Positions 13,601 through 23,916 of a DNA stretch of 64,000 nt are shown here, piece after piece (positions within the stretch are counted from its first letter, which is position 1; each line of letters starts with the position of its first letter). A model generated the notes under the pieces. The model had not been told where the DNA came from and searched no databases. It saw nothing but the letters and a program-made list of their open reading frames with translations. This DNA is from Chamaea fasciata (Eukaryota > Chordata > Aves > Passeriformes > Sylviidae): positions 8,060,001-8,124,000 of the forward strand of contig JARCOQ010000002.1 of assembly GCA_029207755.1 (NCBI GenBank), written 5' to 3'. The position numbers were made by a program, and so were the translations under genes.

Positions 13601-16600
13601 ATGCAGAAATGTTGCACAATCAAAACCTGTCCCTTTCCACAAAATGTCATCATCACTAGACTTCAGAATCATACCTGTGTTTGCAGTCTCATTCCTGAAT
13701 AAAGGAATCTTGAATTCATTTTATTTAAGGAAAAAGACTGACATGAAGCATGGGAAATCCCCCCTCAGTCCTTTCAGAGGTGCATGAGCACTACTGAAGT
13801 GACCAGTACCCTGGTAATTGGGTCAGTTTCTGCAGTGATGAACATTTGAAGCTATTAAGCAAACTGGGGGATTGCAGCTAGGATCCTTGTACTCTATATT
13901 CTTGTTCTAACCACTGGGACATAACAATAAGGAAAAAAAAGAAAAAAAAAATCATCCTTTCTCCATCTTTCAAAAATGCCTATAATCCATATGGAAATGC
14001 AAAGGACATACAGGACAAACAGGCAGAGACTACAAACTGTGAATAGCAGGTAAACCTACTCACCATCCTGATGTAGAAGCCTCTGTTTTTAATTCCTGTT
14101 ATGAGGAACATGGTCCAAATCCAATTCTTCTAGATCCCTTTTCAAGAGACAGTAACTCCACAGGTCTACAAACCATAAGGATAACACTTGGGAACCAGGT
14201 ATTCGAAACTTATGGGTTTTGGCCTTCATTATTTATTTTTTTTTTTGAAATACCTTTCTCAATGTAGTACATTTTTTCTATGTCTACATTTTCCTTCCTG
14301 TGGTAAGTCACAGTTTGATCTTCCAGTGCTTTTTTTTTTTTTGTTTCCTCCAAGTATATTTGGACAAAGGTACAATTGGTTATCTTTACTGCCATTTATA
14401 CTCTGAAGTGGTATTTAAAATATCAGTATTTCTATGGGCTCATTTTGTTTCAATGAACGTGGAGGATTTTTATATAATAGATATACTTGGCTCTGTACCT
14501 GCAATGCATTTTGCACAGCTTTTCGCTCTCTTTCTAAATCTACCAACAACACAGTTCCACTAAATTCATTAAGGAAGGATAGGCAACATTATTCAAGTGA
14601 AATGCCACATGAGTGCTTTTAAAATGCAATGTTTACTGTCTTCCAACAGTTAATAACAGGCTGATGAGAATTTAGCGTGCAGGAGAGGGGAGACATCATA
14701 AGCGCTATTGATTTTTCTTAAGTGCTAAAGCTTTTAAAGGGATTCCTACAAAGACACTTGCTATATGGAACAGGACCCTGTGCTTTGTCAATTTAGCTGG
14801 ACAGCTGAAGAAAGATATAGACTGGAAAATCAAAGAAAGGGAGACACCTCTGGGGTTAATAAAAGTGAAGTTAGGTTCTTTCCAAATTGCTTTGTAGACA
14901 GTTGGGAAGGCATCACAACCATTCAGCTTCATGCTGGTGGAGCATCTCATGCAGGAGGTGTTATCAGTCCCACTCTTAAAAGGTTGCAGAGAGAGATCCA
15001 GGTTAAGTTATACTTCAAAACTCTCCAGAAACTGGGGATACAGCCAGTCACATTCACAACCTCAGATCAATATCAACCATATGCACAACAAAAATCTCTC
15101 TCATAGAGCCAAATTCACAAATAATGTCACAATGCTAAATGATCTGTTTCAACCTCCCATTACACTTGCTGTTCTTTTTCTGACAGATTACAGAACGTGG
15201 CACTCAGCTTACCATGAAGTGTATACTTTCCCAAGGCCAATTGCTGAGCAAGAGATCCATCAAGGCTCCTGAAATGCATTTTCAAAGAGGTTAAAGTGAT
15301 CCGGTGATGTGCTGTATTTGAAGTGCTTTTCTACTGAGAAAACTGAAGTCCAGAAGGCAGCAATTTAAAATGAGGTTAGGAAATTATTTACAATATATTT
15401 GTTCTTCCTATATGGTCAAAAGCATGTTTTGAGGCTTTTTGTGAATGTTTGGACAATGTGAAATGAAGTATCAATAAATTAAGCTGAGCTAGTTCAAAAC
15501 ACTTACTGACCTTTTAACTTCTCATGGGGTAAGTACAGATCAGATATCAAAGCTGAAAATCCGAGTATTTGTTATAAACAATTTACAGGGAGGTTAGAGA
15601 TGCAGCAGTAGGCCAGAAATGTGGTATTTATGTAGTCTACAAACATATTCCTCACTAGCTGAAAACAAGCCCAGATTTTTGCCTCAAGCGTGCTTTAATC
15701 TGTACAAGGAAAATAATTTCTGCTTTGGTTTTGCATAGAATTACAGCACTATACAAAGAGATATTGCCTGTGTATAAATACACCCACCCTACCCTCTAAG
15801 GGTTTAGGGAAGATTTGCATGTAAAGTGAAATTTGATCTTTTCAATAAATCAGTAAACATCAGGAACACCCACAGTGCCTGCTTTTGGTACATTTTGATT
15901 TTGAAAGATTGAAATTGAAACTTTTTCAGCAGTAAAGTTTTTCAGTAAAAGTTAAATAAGAAAAGAAATGCAGGGGCTGAAAAAACAGTTTGCCACCTGG
16001 ATATTTTTTTTCCTTAGCAGCTGTAGCATGCTGTCCGAGCTGTACCTGAGGTCTTCAGACTGTAGTAAGGTTATATAAACTTTAATGGAGAAAGAGCTAA
16101 CTCTCCTAGGCTGAGGGAGGGCCCTTTACCTTATTTTTGATACAAAAGTCATGCAACAATGAGAGGCCAGGAAACCCAAAATGATCAGGGCACCGTGGAA
16201 TGAATAACGTAGGATCATGGAGCTACAGAAAGTGAATGCAGCAAAATGTAAGACAGGAACAGGAACAGGCTGCACTCAGTAATGAAGGCAAAGAAGGAGG
16301 TAGAAGAAAAGCTCATATCCTCAGATAAATACCATGATATGTGAAACTCCTGCAGCTTTTTGGAGAAAATTGATTCTTACTGAGTTAAAGTACTAAAAAA
16401 AAAATTTAAATAAATAAAAGTCACCTCTACTTCTCAGACAGATCTGTTAATAAATAACCTGAAGTTCATTGCAAATAGTTTTTATTCTCATGTAAAAAGC
16501 AGTGAACAAAGCAGTTTTCAGAAAAACAATCCTTATGAATAAAGTTTTGTTGGTTTTTTTTTTTTCTTAAGATCCTGCAAACCAAAATAAGTGTGAAATT

Positions 16601-16609
16601 AGCATTATA
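10649..16609. other. Non-coding AT-rich stretch, nothing recognised
   Basis: Two 113-codon plus-strand frames overlap in different frames (14765-15106 and 14931-15272). Neither contains a domain, repeat or signal sequence I recognise, and overlapping frames of equal length suggest chance. A small A-rich tract lies at 13933-13950. No retroposon end was recognised in this interval. Confidence 0.55.
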
Positions 16610-16937
16610 GCAGCTTTCCAGGACCCAAAGAAAGGTGGAGAGGGACTTTTTCCAAGGGTATGTAGGGACTGGACAAGGGGGAATGTGGCCTTAAGCTGAA
16701 GAAGAGTAGGTTTAGATTGAATATTAGGTGGAAATTATTTACTGTGAGCATGGTGAGGCACTGGAACATGTTGCCCAGGGAGGCTGTGGTTTCCCCATTC
16801 CTGGAAGTGTTCAGGGCCAGGTTGGACTGGGCTTTGGGCAGCCTGGTCTAGTGTCCCTGCCCATTGCGGGGGGTTGGAATGAGATGATCTTTGTTTAAGG
16901 TCCAAACCAAACCAGTCTATGATTCTATGATTCTGAA
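16610..16937 (+). mobile_element. CR1 LINE 3' end
   Basis: This is a 5'-truncated copy of the avian CR1 3' UTR. Recognisable parts in order are AGAGGGACTTTTTCCAAGGG, GTAGGGACTGGACAAGGGGG, the GGCACTGGAACATGTTGCCC block, GGCTGTGGTTTCCCCATTCC, TGCCCATTGCGGGGGGTTGG and AATGAGATGATCTTTG. It ends with two copies of the CR1 terminal octamer (TCTATGATTCTATGATTCTG). No reverse-transcriptase coding part remains. The 106-codon minus-strand frame at 16735-17055 is antisense to it and is not a gene. Confidence 0.95.
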
Positions 16938-17949
16938 ATGAATTTTTTTTTTTCCCTTTTGTCAAAAGCTTTGCCAATGAAATGAACTCCCTCCCAGCTG
17001 CTGACATCCTCTGAATTATGGTAAGTAGTGTACACATATACTTGTACATTTCCACTCTTGGATATTTCCAATTATCTCAGCTGTACTTCAGCTTTTTGAC
17101 ACATCTACCTTATTTTTCAGGGGGAAAAATAATTAAAAATATATTATTAAGAGAGCTACAACAGAAAGGACTGCCAATCAAAATGTAACATATTGAAAAG
17201 GTCAAATACTTCCCTTTAATACATTCAGAGCCAGAACTCTCTTTGTTCTTCAGTTTCTTCAATGCTACAATTAATTCAATTAAAGTACCTTTAAAGCTAA
17301 GAAGTATTGTCATAGATCATAACCTTTAGAAATGTCTGCATTCTTTCTTACACATTTACCTTAGTTAGCATATTTTAATGGCATCTCAAGGAAGAACTGT
17401 GTAAAGTGCTCTTGGCTTCTAAAAAAAATAATAAAATTAATAAATAAGAAAGCTGTCGAAATCATACAGAAAGATTTAGAGGTATTATATTTAAAGATCA
17501 ATACCCATTCATACAATGGACTGGACACAGAAATACAGAGCAATAGGAAAAAATAGAGTACTGGGAAAAAATTAATCACAGTAAGATGTCTAATGTATCT
17601 CCCACTGGCATTTTCTCTCAAGAAATGATGATGGCTGTAGGGGGGGTTAAAGGAGATAACATGTTGAAAAGAAAGGCAGAGGAAGCATATACCTGAGTAT
17701 TTGGCTGACTGCCCTACGTGAGGAGCTAACCAGCTTCCTAAAAGTTGGTCTTTCAAAACATCTGAGGAAAATAAAGTTAGGTTATTCCATCATTTCGAAC
17801 ACGACTGTCATAAGAAAGTTGTATGACAATCAACACCACAAAGGTGATAAAATACTCAGGCAGGTAACGTGTCTGCCCTGGTCCTTTTACCTTTTTGGAG
17901 CCATCTCAGGAAATGGGAATGCCACTGCCATCTGCTCTACAGGAGGACT
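16938..17949. other. Non-coding stretch, nothing recognised
   Basis: A minus-strand frame of 131 codons (17361-17756) is Phe/Ile/Leu/Ser-rich, as expected from AT-rich DNA. It has no recognisable domain. I treat it as chance at moderate confidence, because single-frame length alone cannot exclude a small gene. Confidence 0.5.
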
Positions 17950-18620
17950 GAATTGGTTCCAAAAGATCAAACTGGCTCCAAAAGGCTTAAACCACATCAA
18001 ACTGGTCCCAATCTGCTCCAACAGGTTCAAATGTGTTTAAAACAGATCAAAACAAATAAAACTGCTTCAACCCTTTTGAAACTGGTTCCAACCAGATCAA
18101 ACCAGTTAAAAATGGACTAAACTCATTCCAGCTGGATAAACACATTTCGTCCAGTCTAAACCAAATCCAACCTGTTTTAAGTGGATCAAGCCAGTTTGGT
18201 CAGGTTCCAACCATTCCTAACTGGATTAAACTGGTTCCAACTAGTTCTGCCGATTCCAGCTGGATCAAAAGCGGATAAAACCAGTTCAAACTGGTTTAAA
18301 TCGCTTCAAACTGGTTCAAGCTGGACTAATCTGGTTCCAGATCAAACTGGTTCCAAACAGTTTAAACCAGATAAACCCAGTTCAAGCAAGATCCAAACAG
18401 TCATAAAGGTTTTAAACTGGACAACACTGGTTCCAACCAGTACAAACCAGTTCTTATTTCTTTAAACCAGATAAGCCTGGTTCTAACCAATTTAAACCAC
18501 ACTAAACTTGTTCCAACTGTTTCAAATCAGTTTTAACAGGATCAAACCAGATAAATCTGGTTCAAACCCATTCCATTCAGTTCAAGCCATGCTAAACTTG
18601 ACTAAACTGGTTCCAGCCAC
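17950..18620. repeat. Degenerate tandem array with exact 10-bp period, unit about NTYAAACYRG
   Basis: About 67 consecutive 10-base units share AAAC followed by CTGG or CCAG and then TTCC, TTCA, ATCA or ATAA. The CTGG/CCAG core recurs at 17972, 18002, 18082, 18092, 18102 and 18132 in one register. After a one-base shift it recurs at 18151, 18191, 18221, 18231, 18281, 18291, 18311, 18321 and 18331. After a second larger shift it recurs at 18337, 18347, 18367, 18377, 18417, 18427, 18437, 18447, 18467, 18477, 18547, 18557 and 18607. Units differ by many substitutions, yet only about three net phase changes are visible, apart from a brief one-base excursion near 18260. Because 10 is not divisible by 3 and stops are rare in the unit, short spurious frames arise (73, 83, 94 and 98 codons). 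The unit is close to self-complementary, so strand is undefined. Confidence 0.9.
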
Positions 18621-20257
18621 CCAACGTGGTGTCCTCCAAAACTGGGAAGCAAAACAACCCCAAATGAGCCAGAAAAGCCAACCCCCTCTACCTCCTGCCA
18701 TAAAGAGGCTAAACTACAGCCAGCAATCCAAGACTGTTACCCGTGAAGGCATTTTCAGCCAGCAAACACAGTTGCTGCTTTCCTCAGCTCCCTTGAAAGA
18801 GTAGAACAACTGGCAAGAGATACGACATTTTCCAGCCTTTTATAATCCCTTTGATCCCTCAGAGGGGATGGTAATTTTCAGACTGCAAATCACTGCTCGA
18901 AAGAAATTTTTTTTCAGATTATTTGCGAGAGGAACTTAAGAATGATAATCAAATATTTCATAAATCAGGGTTGATCTGCCTCTTTTTTGACCTCACACGT
19001 TGTGCTAGACAAGAAGGTACAAGGTAAAAAACACTCTCTTCTCATATGTGCACCTCCCCCAGTTAAGTGTTTATTGGGAGGTTATGTTCTGCAGGTTAGG
19101 AAATGCAAGTTTAAAACAACGTGGATTTTTATGTTCCTTGTACCACCCTGAAACAGTCTTCTCTGCTATTTTGAAGGTTATGGAATAAAAGAAAAACAAA
19201 CAAACAAACAAAAAAAACCCCAACCCAAACAAACCCCAAAACTCTAAAAGGAGTTATTCCTTTCAAAAAATTCTGGTTAATTTCTTAGTCAAGAATTATA
19301 CCCAGTTTTATTTAGATATATAAATAGTTTTTCCTTTCCCTCCTCTATGTCAAAGCCTCTAATACTCCTGAATATCAAAACAGAACTGCAAAACCAAATA
19401 TGGATTATTTGTGTTCACAGTCTGTATTGTTTAGAAGCAAAGGCGTTTTTCTGAGCACCCTTTGTTTTTGGTGCAATTACTAATAAAATTTGCAATTTAC
19501 ACAAATATACCACTGTTTGTTCAAACATGGCATCTCTGGAAGGCATCCGTTCAAAGATACTGTATTGATTTAAATTGAAATGAATTACCTTTCAGGAAAA
19601 ATGCATTAACTTCAGTGGAGAGACATGGCAGTGAATATAAATGAAAATAAAAATTATTTCACTAGACTATTTTGGCATCAGTTCACATGATTTTTTCCTC
19701 TTTTTTTTCCTTTTGTAAAATAAATTGAATCCAAACCAACACTAGCTTATGACATTGTATATGTATGAATTTCAACGAGGATGAAAAAAAATGGAGAAAT
19801 AGAAGAGGTATGAAATATGAATCAGATGGCCATAAGGTCCTTCCTTTCCCCAAGGATTTTACCTACCTATCCTTATTTATTGTCTGATTTAATAGACACT
19901 TGAGGAATTTTATTTTATTATTTTGAGGGAGGGAACAGTAAATCAATTTAAGCACTTAATGGGATTTCTCCTTTAAATAGTCCTGTGAGCAGACTGATTA
20001 ATGTATTTTATTTTGTATATCTTCCAGAGCAGTGAAGCCATGTGATTTTTTTGTCCCAAATAGCTTCACATACACAATATTTTTGTGACAATCTCCACTA
20101 AAGAATATACACTTCAAGTCAGAATTTTTCCCTACTTACTAAAATTAGATTTGTATCTTAATCTTGCAAATAAGGTTTGGTGTACCAGAGCTAATAATTT
20201 GCTTTCTGAGGATCACACAATAAACAACAACCACAGAAAAGGAAGTATATAGGTGTG

Positions 20258-20260
<3 letters not shown>
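18621..20260. other. Non-coding stretch with an A/C-rich tract
   Basis: Nothing gene-like was recognised. An (AAAC)n/(AACCCC)n low-complexity tract lies at 19189-19241. Confidence 0.6.

Positions 20261-20304
<44 letters not shown>
20261..20304. repeat. (AT)22 microsatellite
   Basis: Forty-four bases of uninterrupted AT dinucleotide, preceded by GTGCAC. Perfect AT tracts of this length can extrude as cruciforms and are usually length-variable. Confidence 0.97.
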
Positions 20305-20307
<3 letters not shown>

Positions 20308-23300
20308 TTTCAGGTAAATCTATTTCACTCACACAAGTAAAGTCATTGTAATACATGGAAAAATGTGGACTGGTCAAGTAAGATGTCAATGTTAAAGGCT
20401 CTCATCAAACTGAAGGAAGGAGGTGACATCTTTTCCACAACTTAGCTCAGTATTATGTAGCCACTGCATTAACCTGCACTTGTATTTAACAGTGACTCTA
20501 ATTGGAATTTTTGCATTGGTATATTTAAATTCAAACAAACCCCATTCACTATTTTCTCTGTGCTTCTCGTCTACCATTTTGGCGATGCTGTGATGAGTTG
20601 GAATTCTGTAGTTACTCTTTGGTCAACAGTAATCTTTTATTGATTTCATATTGAGTCTTTATTCCCCAGCTAATCCTTCTTGGAGGCCATCCAAACAAGT
20701 GGACTCAAGCCTTGAAACAGGGAACAAGCTCTGATGTAGAATGGAAAAAAAGACAGTGAATGATTGCATTAGTTTTAAGAGGCTGAGGACAGCAAACAGA
20801 AGGAAGAGCTGTAGGGAAGGAGATGAAGAAGTCATCCCATCAGGACAGTGAGTGTAAAAAAGCTGGTGAAGAAAATGCATTCACTGGAAACTCTTAAAAT
20901 GTATGTCTTCATACTCATTACTCATGAACCAGTCATGACATGGAAAGGGCTGAAAATGGAAATTCTGACAAGAGAGAATTTTAAAGAAACCAACCTTCTG
21001 TAGAACAAACTGAACTTCATTTGTTACCTTTATGAGACTGTGCTCATTAAACCAGAAGATGCAATTAAAGGAGTAGATATTAGCTTGTTAGCTCAATCAC
21101 AAAAATCCTATCAGAAGATCATTCTGAGCAGCTCTATTTTCCTAATGAGTGCACAGCTGCTGACTGAGTCACCCAGAAATGTTTTAGCACAAGGTAAAAG
21201 AGAAGAATTTGGATGATTTGGTATTGAGCACTACTTTTCATCTAACCCTCATTCTCTTGTCTTTGAACTCTACCTCGAGGATGAAATACAGTGGTTTGAT
21301 TTTCATCACTGGCATTTAATGATACACACCCTGACGATACACCTAAAATTAAGATTTCAATCCATCACTTGGAACTAACTGGAAGTTCATTCATATTTCA
21401 AAGAGGTAAGACTACTTAATGGTAGTTCCCTGTATAGGTTTCTTCTCCAATGTCTGGAGCATGTATCCATACATTTGCAGGGATCGTAGAGCCAACCACT
21501 TGATGTCACCATAACTCCACAGAAATATTGCTCTTCATGCACTAACAGGGTGCAAAATAAGTGACTGAAATAGAAATGTGCTTGGAATTAATGTTTCTGT
21601 CACTAGACATATGCGGTAGATAGACGATGTGCATTACCACATTTATTCTCCTCTGCACAAAGAGAAAGGGTAGCTAAAGAAAATCTTTTTGTGTTTGCAC
21701 TAAAGATTACTTTTAATTAGGAGACTTGTCTGAGAGGAATTAGATTTAGGGTTTAAGAATGAAAAGTACTGGTGAAGACAGACTACTGGCAAGATCAGTA
21801 ACACTGTAATAAAAGAAAAAGTTAAGAGTCTTTGGGTCAGAAATATTTGTTTTCGCTGAATACAAATTTTTTGTTGTTGTCATCAGAGACTGAAAAAAAA
21901 TATTTTGTACTCTTCTGGAAATCCTTTGTATATGTGAAAGACCCCAGTTTTTTGATTCCAGTGTCATGATTCAGTTTATCAAAAGGATCAATGCCTTTTA
22001 ATATTGTAAGAAAGGCCAGAATCATACCTTACTTGAAAATTGCATTTGTTAAAAATGTGAATTTTCATGAGCTGTATTCAATTTACGATGCAAAAGCACA
22101 ACTAATGCACTCAAGATAATTCATCTTTAGGTCCTTTATAAAGGAAAAGTAAAAGGCAATTTTTTACCCGGAAATTTTAATAAGTTAAAGATAAGCAGTG
22201 GATATGATTGTTAATATCCAACCATCTAATATAAAATAAAGTCAAATTGAGCCATATCAGTTTCTGCTCAGCTAGTAACTTGCTTTTCTCTCCAGTATTT
22301 CTACTATATTCCCACAAACAATATATTTAAGCAATAAAAGCAGAGGAACAGAGCTTTTTCTGAGAATTAACAGCCTCCTGGGAGCCAATGATCCACAACT
22401 CTTGAAAGGGTCATTAAACCCCAAAGAAATGTCCAGTGCTGAAGTTTTTACTGATTTGAGCTGCAAGTGTGTGTATTGATCTGCAGAAAAGAATGTGGCT
22501 GGCAAAATTTTTGGAATTTATATTTCTACAAGTGAAAATATCTTCAGCAAACCAAGTAAATGATGATATTATAATAACACGAATGTCCTTAGTAACTGTT
22601 CATCATATTCCAGAAATTTCAGTCCTTGGTACATCATGATGAAATGTATTTGATTATGTGGTTCTTGGAGAAATCTGTTAATATGACACTCAGAAAAGAC
22701 AAACTTTTTTGAAGGAAGATAATAAACAAGAAAAACTAAATGGACTATAAAGCTGACTGATAAACTGAGGACACAAAGGCAGAAGAAAAAAAGAATCAGG
22801 AGAAAAGTAAAGTATAAGCAGCAAAAAAGTTGGAGAACAAGAAAAAATTACATCTGTTTTCACATTTTGATAGTTTTTCTCTGTAGAATTCAATGCAAAA
22901 CCAGAACTACTCCAGCTCTAAGGTGTAGAATTGCCTAATGGATGTATTTTAGATGAAGTTTCTTTTTGGATGACTGACTCTATTCCAACATTATCCATGT
23001 GGATAAATTTAATATGTTATTTATTTATTTATTTTCTCCCAAGAGTGGTGTTCTGTCATGGACAAGTAGAAATTCAGCAATTTCTACAAAAAATTGGAAA
23101 CTACATTAGACTTCATGGATCATTGACTTGAAGAGGCTAAGCAGAGTACCAATATGCTTTGTAAAGGACAGAGCACTTTGAGGAGGATGGTTTTTCTGAT
23201 TTATGTGTCTTCTCCCAGCATCTGAGGGGCTTTTTAGGCATTCAGCTGCAACTATTTTCTCTGTACATAGGACAGCTCTTTTCTTTTAAATTCAAAAAGT

Positions 23301-23744
23301 ACCCAAACTGGTACACTAAACAGAAGTCATGTCTTGAATAAAGGACTTAATTTGAATTCTTGATAACATTAAATTTCTTGGCAAAGGTCATGAGAGGATA
23401 TTCTGGTGCAGGATAGGGCGCTAACATGTTTTTATTAAATAAATCTCTCTTGGTAGCTATGAGGGAGCTATATATATAGGTGAAGCTATTGCTTCAGCTA
23501 TGCAGAACTGATTTAACTTCCTTCAGTCTGGTATTTGCCTTAGGGCATTCTTTCAAGGATTACTGAACTTCAAAGCTTAGGAGCTTAGGTCTTTTCTAGT
23601 GTTGAAGTATATCAGGTACTGGAAGCCAAGTCAAGCTGCCCAATACGAGAGAAAAGACTGACCTTAGATTTTTCTTTCAGCCTAGGACTATCTGAAAGTG
23701 GAAAAGAAAGCCCTGAGACTAGATGGAGCTGCAACAAAAGCTAT
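20305..23744. other. Non-coding AT-rich stretch, nothing recognised
   Basis: All open frames are below 80 codons and none resembles a known domain. No retroposon end was found. A CAGCTG E-box next to an AP-1-like TGACTGAGTCA lies at about 21154-21171, which may be chance. Confidence 0.6.
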
Positions 23745-23916
23745 TGAACAAAAACAAAACCAAAACCAAACAAAATGTCAAAAACAAACAAACAAAACAA
23801 TAAAATCAAGCAAACAAATCACAAGAAACAAACAAAACAACAAAACCAAACAAAACAATAAAACCAAGCAAACAAAACACAAAAAACAAACAAAACAACA
23901 AAAATATAAAAAGCCC
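23745..23916. repeat. A/C-rich minisatellite, about 58-bp duplicated unit
   Basis: The tract consists of CAAAA, AAACC and CAAAC words. Within it an ACAATAAAATCAAGCAAAC block (T at 23801) recurs 58 bases later as ACAATAAAACCAAGCAAAC (T at 23859), with matching flanks. This shows a tandem duplication of a 58-base unit inside the simple repeat. The 86-codon Lys/Asn/Gln/Thr-rich frame at 23698-23958 is a by-product. Confidence 0.85.

Noticed and set aside
14765..15272. Two overlapping 113-codon frames as exons
   Set aside because: They use different frames over shared bases, show no recognisable domain and have no convincing splice context.
16735..17055. 106-codon minus-strand frame
   Set aside because: It is antisense to the CR1 3' end at 16610-16937.
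17361..17756. 131-codon minus-strand frame as a membrane protein gene
   Set aside because: Hydrophobicity follows from T-rich codons. There is no domain, and the frame is bounded by ordinary AT-rich sequence.
18181..18465. 94-codon frame (and neighbours of 73, 83 and 98 codons) with repeated SNWFK/TGS-like words
   Set aside because: They are translations of the 10-bp tandem array. The period is not a multiple of three and no frame continues through the array.
17950..18620. CRISPR array
   Set aside because: Units are 10 bases with no unique spacers, and the window is vertebrate.
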